Assembly (NCBI GenBank): GCA_031281255.1
Contig: JAITFR010000206.1
Location: 1-44,975, forward strand
From: Oscillospiraceae bacterium
Lineage (GTDB): Bacteria; Bacillota; Clostridia; Oscillospirales; Oscillospiraceae
Direction: 5' to 3'
DNA: 44,975 nt
A program made the translations under genes and the position numbers. The notes below the pieces were generated by a model. The model had not been told where the DNA came from and ran no database searches. It saw nothing but the letters and a program-made list of their open reading frames with translations. The number at the start of each line of letters is the position of its first letter. Positions within the stretch are counted from its first letter, which is position 1. Below, in pieces: positions 19,475-28,567 of this stretch.

Positions 19475-20290
19475 TCAATTATTGCTATAATGAGCAACAT
19501 CAAAAAAATCAACCTGTCCCTCTTTACTTCTCTCTATTTCTATTTTTTCAGCAATATGAGCAGAATTAATATATCGCTTTAACTCTTTTGTAACGTACTT
19601 AGCAACAAGTTCAGTCATTTTTGAAATATCTTTACAGTCACTATCACGGTAATGATTAAAAGCATCGTAATATTCTAATCTATCAGAAAACTTAACATTA
19701 ATAGGTGGAAAGCCTTCTTTCATAAGATCAAAGTTCATTAACAAACGTCCGGTTCTACCATTACCATCAACAAATGGATGAATTGTTTCAAATATCAAAT
19801 GGAACTCTGCAACTCTTTCTATAATGTGCATTTTGTGAAAATTATTATTGTATTTATGCATAAGGTCTTTCATTCTTGAAGACACTTCTTCTGGTGGACA
19901 AGGAGTAAAAAACCCAACATAGTTTTGTAGATTTCTATAATTTCCTCTATCTTCATCTATCCCACTTAAATAAGTTAAATAATGTATCTTTTTTATAACA
20001 TTTTCGTCAAGTGACTTTTTACCCTTTATTATATCTTCAATATAATAATATGCGTCTTTGTGACCAACAGCATCCATGTGGAACTTCAAAGGCTTTCCAT
20101 CAACAGTGAGTCCTTCTTTTATAACTAAATACGTTTCATCATGCGTAAGTGTACTGCCTTCAATAGCGTTAGAATGATAAGTATTATAAATCATAAAATC
20201 TTCAGATAACCTATGCAAAGCACCAGATGATAATGGTCTTAAACTTTTTAGTTCTGTATACAATTTATTAATATGATTAAAATCAGACAT
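19475..20290 (-). CDS. Fic/DOC family protein, probable AMPylase
   Basis: HPFVDGNGRTGRLLMN Fic motif; N-terminal SNAIEG matches the class II inhibitory helix. Confidence 0.93.
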   Translation of the reverse strand: MSDFNHINKLYTELKSLRPLSSGALHRLSEDFMIYNTYHSNAIEGSTLTHDETYLVIKEGLTVDGKPLKFHMDAVGHKDAYYYIEDIIKGKKSLDENVIKKIHYLTYLSGIDEDRGNYRNLQNYVGFFTPCPPEEVSSRMKDLMHKYNNNFHKMHIIERVAEFHLIFETIHPFVDGNGRTGRLLMNFDLMKEGFPPINVKFSDRLEYYDAFNHYRDSDCKDISKMTELVAKYVTKELKRYINSAHIAEKIEIERSKEGQVDFFDVAHYSNN

Positions 20291-20369
20291 ATTACCTACT
20301 TCCTCTTGTTATACATTTTAACAACAACAATCTTTTTAATAAAACCTCGTTTTTGATTTTAATGTAAAT

Positions 20370-20386
20370 CACCTAACGGTTAGGTG
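20370..20386. promoter_or_regulatory. Operator-like palindrome CACCTAAC-G-GTTAGGTG in the divergent Fic/MNT intergenic region
   Basis: Perfect 8-bp arms around 1 nt; resembles TetR-family operators. Confidence 0.5.
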
Positions 20387-20661
20387 GTGAATAATCACAC
20401 TCCTTATGTAGTAAAAAGTACCACAAAAAATAATTAAAGTCAACAATTAGCCAACGTTCATAAGAACTTTAGCCCATTGACAACATTCTAAATAATTATG
20501 AGTAATTACAACAATGCTTCATTTTTTGCATAACATTAAGCAGATAATTCATAATATATGAAATTATCATTTGCAAAATAAGAAAAATGTGATAAGTTAT
20601 CATAAACGACGTGAAAATATGATATTTGCTAAATGATGTGGTGGAGAGGGTGTAAAAGTAT

Positions 20662-20970
20662 ATGGAAGCAATTTATAATGCAATAAAACAAAATCTTTAT
20701 GAAGAGCTACCTGTTGGAATTAAAGAGGTATGGTTATTTGGCTCTTATGCTAGAGGTGAGGAAAGAATTAACAGTGATATAGATATTATGATAGTACATA
20801 ATGATGAAATAAGCTTATATAACGACATCTTACCAGTTACATCTGACATTACGTATAACCTATATAATAAGTATGATATATATTGTTCATTTATATCAAC
20901 AGATGAAGAATCATTTTCTCAATACTGGCCATTATTTAATACAATAAGAAAAGAGGGTTTATTGTTATGA
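20662..20970 (+). CDS. Minimal nucleotidyltransferase (MNT/MntA-like)
   Basis: GSYARGEERINSDIDIMI = GSx10DxD; overlaps the downstream HEPN gene by 4 nt. Confidence 0.88.
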   Translation: MEAIYNAIKQNLYEELPVGIKEVWLFGSYARGEERINSDIDIMIVHNDEISLYNDILPVTSDITYNLYNKYDIYCSFISTDEESFSQYWPLFNTIRKEGLLL

Positions 20971-21470
20971 ATTTTGAAGTTGCAATAGAGTATCTTAGAG
21001 AAGCTGAGGATAGATTAAACGATGCATATACACTATATAAAGCAAATAGTGCAAAAGGAGCAGTAGTAAACTCTTATTACACAGCATTTAACGCAATATC
21101 AGCTGTTTATTTACTTGATCATGATAATCTATTTACTGATCATAGTCAGTTAATTGGTGTATTTAATAAGAAGTATATTTACCAAGAAAAGGCATTTGAA
21201 TATGAAATATCTAAAACAATAAATACTCTTTATTCAATAAGAATAAGTGCAGACTATTTAAACAAAAGAAAAAAACCAATAACTTTAGAGCAAGCATATG
21301 AATCAATATCTAATGCAGAAACAGTATTAAATGATGTAAAAGATTATATTACAGATAGAGCAAAAACACTTAGTATTAGCGACTATAAAAATAGGATTAA
21401 CAATTGGAAAAATAGTATATCTGTTAATACTGTTACTCCAACAAATGAAAAAAGTGAAAAATCACGCTAA
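20967..21470 (+). CDS. HEPN-domain protein partnered with MNT; no clear Rx4-6H RNase motif
   Basis: Helical protein with SYYTAFNAISAVYL and IRISADYL, resembling HEPN PF05168/UPF0332. Confidence 0.75.
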   Translation: MNFEVAIEYLREAEDRLNDAYTLYKANSAKGAVVNSYYTAFNAISAVYLLDHDNLFTDHSQLIGVFNKKYIYQEKAFEYEISKTINTLYSIRISADYLNKRKKPITLEQAYESISNAETVLNDVKDYITDRAKTLSISDYKNRINNWKNSISVNTVTPTNEKSEKSR

Positions 21471-21536
21471 AGGTAATGTCATATATGCAGAGTTTAGTGG
21501 GTATAAGGGTACATGATGTGGTGGAGTGAGGAAAAA

Positions 21537-21947
21537 ATGAGTAATATAATAGAAAAAGATAAAAAAACAGCAATGAGAAATAATGCGTTTACTGCTGCTA
21601 GAGAATTTGCAAAAAAGTGTAACGGTATTTTAGGCGATAATTGCATAAACGTAATTCTGTATGGCTCTTATGCTCGTGGAGATTTTCAAGAATATTCAGA
21701 TGTTGATATAATGATACTAACTAAAGATGGCTTTAAGGTAACATTAAAAATGAAATCGGATATACATTCTTTAGCAAGCAGTTTATATTTTATATATTAT
21801 GCAGATATATCTCCGAGAATAAGAGAAGCTAGTCAATACTATACCCGTAAAAATACATCAGGATATTATATGAACATTGATAAAGAGGGGATAATATTAT
21901 ATGAGCAGAAAGCAATTTTTGCAAAGATGATTATAAGAAAGAGATAG
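21537..21947 (+). CDS. Second nucleotidyltransferase-domain protein
   Basis: GSYARGDFQEYSDVDIMI = GSx10DxD; start placed at ATG 21537 rather than 21513. Confidence 0.82.
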   Translation: MSNIIEKDKKTAMRNNAFTAAREFAKKCNGILGDNCINVILYGSYARGDFQEYSDVDIMILTKDGFKVTLKMKSDIHSLASSLYFIYYADISPRIREASQYYTRKNTSGYYMNIDKEGIILYEQKAIFAKMIIRKR

Positions 21948-22062
21948 ATACGCTAAAGAGCAATACAACTGCACCAAAAGTGACCACAACAGAAAAAGAT
22001 AGTTTTCTATAAAAATTATTGAATATAATACTATAATATAAGAAGCAGTAGAGGTGTAAGTT

Positions 22063-23151
22063 ATGGAAACAGAAAAGACACGTTTTAGATCAACATTTAC
22101 TTATGAAGGTAAACGGCATGAGTGCACTGGAAGTTCTCAAAAAGAAGCAGACCAAAAAGCAGCAATAAAAGAGGATATGCTCAAACGTGGAGAAATTGGT
22201 ATATCCGGTAATATGAAAGTCAGTAAGTGGGCTGATGAGTGGTTAGAGACATATAAGAGACCTGCTGTTGGCGAAGAGCAATACCGCACTTACATAAGTA
22301 TAATAAACAATTGGATTAATCCGACAATAGGCAGTATGTCAGTAAAAAGTGTAAAAACTGTACACTTACAAAAAATAATGAATTCAACTGCTGGTTGTAG
22401 CGGATCACATATAAAGAAAATAAACTCGACATTATATAATATATTCAAAAAAGCTCAGAAATCTAATTTAATAGTACAGAATCCTGCAGAAGAACTTGAA
22501 AAACCTTCCTCAAAAGATGGAGTTCGAAGAAGCATAACTGATAATGAACGTGTAGAAATATTAAAACTTGCAGAAACACACCATGCCGGGTTATGGATTA
22601 AGACTTTGCTATACACTGGCATCAGACCCAACGAGAGCAGGGCTCTTGATTGGAAACACATTGATTTTAAAAAACGTATATTGCATGTAAAAGTAGCAAT
22701 GAAAGCAGGCACAAAAGATATTGATACACCAAAAACAGAATCAGGCATTAGAGATATTCCTATATGTGATGCATTGTATGACGAATTATATAGTACTCAA
22801 GGTTCACCATTTCACCCGGTGTTTACCCACTATAAAACAGGATTAAGGCATACAAAAGCAACAATGGATAGTATGTGGCGTAATTTTAAAAGACAATTAG
22901 ATATAAGCATGGGAGCAAAACTATATAGAAATAAAATTGTATTAACAGCACTTGCTGATGATTTAGTTCCATATTGTTTACGGCATACATTCTGTACAGA
23001 TTTACAAGATGCAGGTATACCAATCAACATTGCAAAATATCTAATGGGTCATTCAAATATATCAATAACAGCAAAAATATATACAGATACAACAGAAAGA
23101 GCATTACAAATAGCAGCAAAAAAAATGAACTGTTTTACTATTGCACAATAA
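22063..23151 (+). CDS. Tyrosine recombinase/integrase
   Basis: LLYTGIRPNESRALDWKHID; YCLRHTFCTDLQDAGI; MGHSNISITAKIYTDTT. Confidence 0.92.
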   Translation: METEKTRFRSTFTYEGKRHECTGSSQKEADQKAAIKEDMLKRGEIGISGNMKVSKWADEWLETYKRPAVGEEQYRTYISIINNWINPTIGSMSVKSVKTVHLQKIMNSTAGCSGSHIKKINSTLYNIFKKAQKSNLIVQNPAEELEKPSSKDGVRRSITDNERVEILKLAETHHAGLWIKTLLYTGIRPNESRALDWKHIDFKKRILHVKVAMKAGTKDIDTPKTESGIRDIPICDALYDELYSTQGSPFHPVFTHYKTGLRHTKATMDSMWRNFKRQLDISMGAKLYRNKIVLTALADDLVPYCLRHTFCTDLQDAGIPINIAKYLMGHSNISITAKIYTDTTERALQIAAKKMNCFTIAQ

Positions 23152-23225
23152 TTAAAAGAAATATACACTTGATTTTAATTTATCATTGATGTATTATTCA
23201 ATTTGCCAATAATTTCTATTATCGT

Positions 23226-23299
23226 GCAGGTGTAGTTTAGTGGTAGAACTCCACCCTTCCAAGGTGGTCGTACGAGTTCGATTCTCGTCACCTGCTCCA
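23226..23299 (+). tRNA. tRNA-Gly (anticodon UCC), CCA encoded
   Basis: Acceptor GCAGGTG/CACCTGC, anticodon stem-loop CCACC-CTTCCAA-GGTGG, T-arm ACGAG-TTCGATT-CTCGT, TCCA end. Confidence 0.96.
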
Positions 23300-23381
23300 C
23301 AACTAATAGAAATTATACAAGCACAAAGTGGAAAGCAATGTGGAAAAGAATGCACTAAGCATTGGAAACACGTAACATAAA

Positions 23382-23430
23382 TGAGCCTTCCAAGCTAGAT
23401 ACGTGGGTTCGATTCCCATCACCTGCTCCA
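23382..23430 (+). pseudogene. 3'-half tRNA-Gly remnant without a 5' half
   Basis: TGAGCCTTCCAAGCT...GTGGGTTCGATTCCCATCACCTGCTCCA: anticodon loop, T-arm and acceptor 3' strand present; no matching 5' acceptor/D-arm upstream. Confidence 0.75.
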
Positions 23431-23440
23431 AACGTAAAAT

Positions 23441-23475
23441 AACTCGTAGTCATTGAAGCTACGAGTTTCTTTGTT
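23441..23475 (+). terminator. Rho-independent terminator downstream of the tRNA region
   Basis: AACTCGTAG-N9-CTACGAGTT followed by a T-rich stretch. Confidence 0.75.
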
Positions 23476-23606
23476 GTTGCTCAAAAACTACAAGATTAGC
23501 TACTAGTGTTTTGTAGCTGTTGTTTGTTTTCCTCGCTCTTTTTCTTACTAATATACTATCTTTTTACTGGACGTTTTTATTGTTACTTTAATTATAACAC
23601 ACTATG

Positions 23607-23957
23607 CTAAGCAAGCAATTTTTCAATTTTTGAAAAGTTAACTTTTAATTCATCTAATTCTTTTTTTGTAAACACAACACACTCATATCTGGCTCTTCGA
23701 CTTTGATTGTAAAGATGATAATACTCATAACTTATTTTATTTAACGGATCTAAGCGAGCAATATATTTTAACCGCTCATTATGTGTTTTAACCTCAATAG
23801 CAGACTTTGATATTTCTTTTTCTGCTAAATGCAAAGCACTATAAAATAAAATTGTTACATACCAATCCCAATATACATCATTTGCTTCAAATACATCATG
23901 ACTTAGTAATTTTATATTATGCTTATACTGTTTTTGATGCTCAGCGGTTAAAGGCAT
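23607..23957 (-). CDS. HEPN-like helical protein
   Basis: DWYVTILFYSALHLAEKEI...THNERLKYI...SRRARYE resembles HEPN-type proteins; 17-nt overlap with the upstream gene. Confidence 0.55.
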   Translation of the reverse strand: MPLTAEHQKQYKHNIKLLSHDVFEANDVYWDWYVTILFYSALHLAEKEISKSAIEVKTHNERLKYIARLDPLNKISYEYYHLYNQSRRARYECVVFTKKELDELKVNFSKIEKLLA

Positions 23958-24504
23958 GCCATTCTTCCTTTGTTATAATAACATTGTAATGCTCTTCGTG
24001 TTTTTCACCTTCACCATTAACCATGAACGAAAAATCACAGTCTACTTTTGAAAGCAAATCCATATAGATTTTCCCATACATAAATATCATTTCACTAGTA
24101 GCAGGTTTTACTATAGCAATAATTTCATTATTTGATTTATCATATATAATTTTTTGAGTAGATGGCATTTCAAAAAGTGTATTTATAAAACTTTTTTCAA
24201 TAGTAGAAAGGTTTTTAAAATAACTTAATGATGGTTGTATTATTTCTAACTGTTCAAGAAACCATTGTATCTTTAGTGCCTTAGATTGTTTTTCATTTAT
24301 TCTACCTATCCATTCTTGAGCAATTCTTCGAGTTTGATATTGATATTTTGATTTTTCAACAACTTGATACATTGCATTTAACAAATTTTTAAAATCATCT
24401 GTCGTTGCATATTTAAGAGCAGATTCCCAATTATTATTAGAAATATTTTTATTTTGTTTTGACACATACAAATTAATAGTTTTCATATCTTTATTTTTCC
24501 TCAT
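23941..24504 (-). CDS. Hypothetical protein, middle gene of an overlapping three-gene module
   Basis: ORF with overlaps on both sides; actual start may be M7 at 24486. Confidence 0.7.
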   Translation of the reverse strand: MRKNKDMKTINLYVSKQNKNISNNNWESALKYATTDDFKNLLNAMYQVVEKSKYQYQTRRIAQEWIGRINEKQSKALKIQWFLEQLEIIQPSLSYFKNLSTIEKSFINTLFEMPSTQKIIYDKSNNEIIAIVKPATSEMIFMYGKIYMDLLSKVDCDFSFMVNGEGEKHEEHYNVIITKEEWHAFNR

Positions 24505-24769
24505 CTGTTAGTGACAATCCATATCCATTATTATATTCATTTTCGTATGCAACTAATGAATCTAATAAAGCACCAAACATCGGTAGTGCTAATTCTATAG
24601 GTATCCGAACTCTTGAGCGAATCTCAATTTCATCAACTTTATCTTCGTTGGTCTCTGCCGTAATTTTTGCAAACTCTATTAGCATGGTTTCTTTGTCACA
24701 TTCAAAGCGTGTTAAATCAACAGCTAACTCATTTTTTGCCGTTTTGCTTTCTATTATTCTTAAATTCAT
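24491..24769 (-). CDS. Small acidic hypothetical protein, first gene of the three-gene module
   Basis: ORF directly upstream of and overlapping the 187-aa ORF; no recognised family. Confidence 0.65.
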   Translation of the reverse strand: MNLRIIESKTAKNELAVDLTRFECDKETMLIEFAKITAETNEDKVDEIEIRSRVRIPIELALPMFGALLDSLVAYENEYNNGYGLSLTDEEK

Positions 24770-24906
24770 AGTATAATACCTCTTAGTATGTATCGGTATT
24801 TTTTCAATTTTCTTGACTGCTACAAGTGCTAAGTAACAACATTATATCAGTACATAATATAAATGCAAGTAATATTCACAATATTCTTATATAGGAGGGC
24901 GTTATT

Positions 24907-25145
24907 ATGAAATTACCAAAAGCAAAAAATCTAGAATCTGGGAGCCAGCACATACAACTACGGCTTGGTGGTGTGAGTTTAAGTATCACAAACAGTACGT
25001 ACCGGCTGTAACTTTACCACAGGTAGTTATTAAAGATGGAAACTGGATAGAGTCGGACGATATCCATAAGTTTTTGACCGCAATTAACGGTGATACATGC
25101 GAAGTGCAAATCTTACTTGCACTCCATGGTCTACACAGATCTGAA
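24907..25145 (+). pseudogene. Degraded tyrosine integrase remnant
   Basis: MKLPKAKNLESGSQHIQLRLGGVSLSIT-stop, then in another frame TLPQVVIKDGNWIESDDIHKFLTAINGDTCEVQILLALHGLHRSEI; resembles the N-terminus and middle of Tn916-type integrases; SD (aggagggcg) retained. Confidence 0.75.
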
Positions 25146-25157
25146 ATAACGACAACG

Positions 25158-26295
25158 TCATGGAAGGACTACGCGAAAGCCTAAGAAGTTAAACGTCTCA
25201 CCTGTAACATCATTTGTAACAGGATTTTGGCTATCCCGATTAGCCGACCGGACATCTTTACCTAAGGAGTTCTGTGCTCCGCCGCGTACCACACGTTCTG
25301 ATCCGTCGTCCGGGCCGGTCGGGTTATTATTTCCGCCTGCATTATCATATGAAGACACAAACCAATCCCAGCACCATTCCCATACATTACCATGCATTTG
25401 ATATAAACCCCAGTTATTAGGGTTAAAGGAACCCACCGGCATTGTTTCTCCACGGAAGTATTGAGGAGGCGGGCTGTCATTGAATTCGGGTGGAGTCAAA
25501 AAATTCGCCTGATCACTTGTTATGGTGGCAGTTCCCCAGTTAAACGGTGTTGTTGTCCCTGCACGGCAGGCGTATTCCCACTGTGCCTCTGTAGGCAGAC
25601 GATAACCGGTAGAGCCGGGAAGCATTATGACATCATCCCACTTAGCAGGATCGGGTACGGGTGTCGAAACCCCACCGGGTTGCTCGGTTGTTCTCGGAAC
25701 ATCTCCCCAATCATCGGGGTCTGTACTGTCCTCAATGCTGTATACCGGAGTTAACCCCCTTAAAATACTCAATCTGTTGCAAAATACAATAGCATCATAC
25801 CAACTTACGTTCTCTACAGGGAAATTGCCTCCCATTTTAAATACTCCGCCCTGTATACCAACCATTTCAATAGACAATACTATGACCTCTATATTTCGCG
25901 TTACGGTATGGTACTGCACTGTGTTATCCGGCGTAAATCTCATCTCGAATACCTGAATCTCTTCAAATCCCACCGATTCTGAGGGCAAAACCCATGAGAA
26001 TGTGCCTGGGATGCTGTTTGTATATGAAGCCAGAGAAATCTCCGAGAGTGTTTGTGCCTGCCAAAAATACACGGCTATTTCAGGCCATGCTACGACGGGG
26101 TTTGTACGACTGACTGTAACCGTACAGGCTGCGGTGAAATCACCATCTATTGTCGTAACCGTGATTATTGCCGTTCCTTCAGAAATACCGGTCACCGAGC
26201 TGTTTTGCTTTTCAAAAATAATAACATATGACAAGTTTCCTAAATTAAGATATATCGCTTTTGGGATTTTGCAGGGTATTGTTAAAGTTTTTGTT
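25158..26295 (-). pseudogene. 5'-truncated protein: partial Ig-like (Big_2) segment plus formylglycine-generating-enzyme/sulfatase-modifying-factor domain
   Basis: VTGISEGTAIITVTTIDGDFTAACTVTV (Big_2 end); MGGNFPVENVSWYDAIVFCNRLS...YRLPTEAQWEYACRAGT...GNVWEWCWDWF...RVVRGGA...FLGFRVVLP; frame opens after a stop at 26296 with no signal peptide, and the ORF-track start is a TTG. Confidence 0.75.
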
Positions 26296-26578
26296 TAAGA
26301 GTTTTACTATATTTTGCGGTTTTTTTGCTATATTAAATCAATCATATCACTATTATTAAAATTATTCAATTGTTATAAACTTTTTTTAGTTTGGCTGTGA
26401 CCCATGTGTGTGTTTAGTAAAATTATTACAAATATTTTACATAATAATGCAAAATACTAGTTGATTTTTACATAAACTTTTGATATATTGTATTAAGTTT
26501 CAATATTGGTAGTGTAAATACTGTGAAAATAAGATTTCTATCGCTACATATAACGATGAATCGAATAGGGATTTAATT

Positions 26579-28453
26579 ATGAAAACTAATAATAATAAAG
26601 CAAAAAGCAAGTTCTCTTTTGTTTATGCGTTATTTTTTCTATCATCAACTGCAATGTTTATTGTAGCAGCAATATTTACTTTTTTAATCAGCGATATGGA
26701 AAGTAAAACAATTGCCAGTATTCAAAACCATTTACTCGTTGCTGCTCAACGTGCTTCTGTTTTCATTCCGGTTGAAGAGCTGGATTTATTCCATACCGTA
26801 GAAGATATGGAAAGACCCGAATGGGATGATGTGCGGGTAAGACTTCAAACATTTGCCGAAGAAAGTCATGTTCTCTACGTGTATTATTGGAGATACATTG
26901 GAGACGGTCTTATACAATATATAATAGATAATGATGATGACCCTGAATATATGGTGACTCCTGAATTAATTTTTGCGCTTGAAGACGACCCATTTACCGA
27001 AGACGCCGTACCTCGAATTATGGCGGGAGAAAGTTGGGTTGCAGATTTGGGTGTTTATACCGAGTCTTGGGATAGCCTTATTTCTGCTGTAGTGCCGGTG
27101 TTTAACGATGATGGTACAATTTATTGTGCAGCCGGAGTTGATTTAAGTGATGAAGTTCTTGTTAATATGCATAATAATATACGAATTGTAAGATATGCAT
27201 TGATAATTTCATTAGTTATTTCAGTTTTATCAGGCTTCTTTGGTATACGCTCCTATAACAAAAAAGCTATTCAAAGTGCTAACGCAAGTTTTTCCAAGAG
27301 TCATTTTCTATCGTCAATGAGCCATGAAATGCGTACACCTTTAAACGCTATAATCGGTATGACAACAATTGGTAAAAGAGCTGAAGACACCGATAGAAAA
27401 AATCGTGCTTTTGGCAAAATTGAAGATGCATCATCTCACCTTCTTGCTGTAATTAACAACATACTTGATATGGCAAAGATTGAAGCTGACAAACTGGAGC
27501 TCTCTCCTGTTGATTTTGATTTTGAGAAAATGCTGCAAAAGATAATTACAGTTGTTAGTTTCCGTTCGGTAGAAAAACAACAAAAATTAACTGTTAATAT
27601 TGACAGCTCTGTGCCGACTTATTTATATGGTGACGATCATCGTTTGTCACAAGTTATAACAAATCTCCTAACAAACGCAGTAAAGTTCACTCCGGAAGGT
27701 GGTGCGATAAGCTTCTCAGCTTCTTTAGTCGGAGAGGTAAACAACGACTGTGAATTACACATTGAAGTAGCTGACACCGGCATAGGAATAGCTCCGGAAC
27801 AGCAACATAAAGTATTTAATATGTTTGAACAAGCCGAAAGCGGAACAACCCGTAAGTATGGTGGTACAGGATTGGGGCTTGTTATCTCTAAGCAAATTGT
27901 TGAATTAATGGGTGGTAAAATCTGGATTGAGTCTGTTTTGGGTCAAGGTTCACGTTTTGTTTTTAATATTAAAATACGACAAAGTGAAAAGAATCACGAA
28001 ATCGCAAACGAACATCATGATACAACTACTCATACCGAAAACATCGGACATAAGAGTAATAAGTTTGCAGATTTTAACCTGTTGATTGTTGAGGATATAG
28101 AAATCAACAGAGAGATTCTGATAGCATTACTGGAAGATACCGGTTTAATAATTGATATTGCTACAAATGGTGAAGAAGCATTAAATATGATTAAAACATC
28201 TCCTGATAAATATGATATTATATTTATGGATGTACAAATGCCTGTAATGGATGGGCTTGAAGCAACTCGACGTATACGTGCCCTGCCGGATCGTGATCGT
28301 GGTAGATTACCCATTATAGCTATGACAGCAAATGTTTTTAGAGACGATATAGAGGATTGTTATAATGCAGGTATGGACGACCATTTAGGCAAACCTCTTG
28401 AAATTGAAAGAATATTTGAAGTTCTACATAATTATTTAGAAGCACGCTTTTAG
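26579..28453 (+). CDS. Membrane hybrid histidine kinase: TM-extracytoplasmic sensor-TM-HisKA-HATPase_c-REC
   Basis: MSHEMRTPLNAIIGM; YGGTGLGLVIS; IIFMDVQMPVMDG; two TM segments flanking about 140 aa. Confidence 0.94.
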   Translation: MKTNNNKAKSKFSFVYALFFLSSTAMFIVAAIFTFLISDMESKTIASIQNHLLVAAQRASVFIPVEELDLFHTVEDMERPEWDDVRVRLQTFAEESHVLYVYYWRYIGDGLIQYIIDNDDDPEYMVTPELIFALEDDPFTEDAVPRIMAGESWVADLGVYTESWDSLISAVVPVFNDDGTIYCAAGVDLSDEVLVNMHNNIRIVRYALIISLVISVLSGFFGIRSYNKKAIQSANASFSKSHFLSSMSHEMRTPLNAIIGMTTIGKRAEDTDRKNRAFGKIEDASSHLLAVINNILDMAKIEADKLELSPVDFDFEKMLQKIITVVSFRSVEKQQKLTVNIDSSVPTYLYGDDHRLSQVITNLLTNAVKFTPEGGAISFSASLVGEVNNDCELHIEVADTGIGIAPEQQHKVFNMFEQAESGTTRKYGGTGLGLVISKQIVELMGGKIWIESVLGQGSRFVFNIKIRQSEKNHEIANEHHDTTTHTENIGHKSNKFADFNLLIVEDIEINREILIALLEDTGLIIDIATNGEEALNMIKTSPDKYDIIFMDVQMPVMDGLEATRRIRALPDRDRGRLPIIAMTANVFRDDIEDCYNAGMDDHLGKPLEIERIFEVLHNYLEARF

Positions 28454-28505
28454 GTGTATTAATTATTTCCAAGTTTTTACACAATATTTTGTATAATACT
28501 GTTGA

Positions 28506-28541
28506 CATCAGCCACTATACATTGTAGTATGTGAGCTGATG
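28506..28541 (+). promoter_or_regulatory. Leader hairpin upstream of the uracil permease gene
   Basis: CATCAGC (28506-28512) pairs with GCTGATG (28535-28541); inner CAC/GTG and ATAC/GTAT also pair; just downstream of TATAAT. Confidence 0.55.
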
Positions 28542-28567
28542 ATTAATTATTTTAGGAGGGCGAATAT

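Noticed and set aside
21513-21536. ATG at 21513 as true start of the second MNT
   Set aside because: It falls inside the 14-nt leader shared with the first MNT gene; ATG 21537 is preceded by a GAGTGAGG SD-like stretch.
23382-23430. Second functional tRNA-Gly
   Set aside because: No 5' acceptor strand or D-arm at the expected distance upstream, and the anticodon stem pairs poorly; called a remnant.
20662-25146. Whole prophage or ICE
   Set aside because: Only an integrase, a relic and small accessory genes; no structural, replication or conjugation genes seen.
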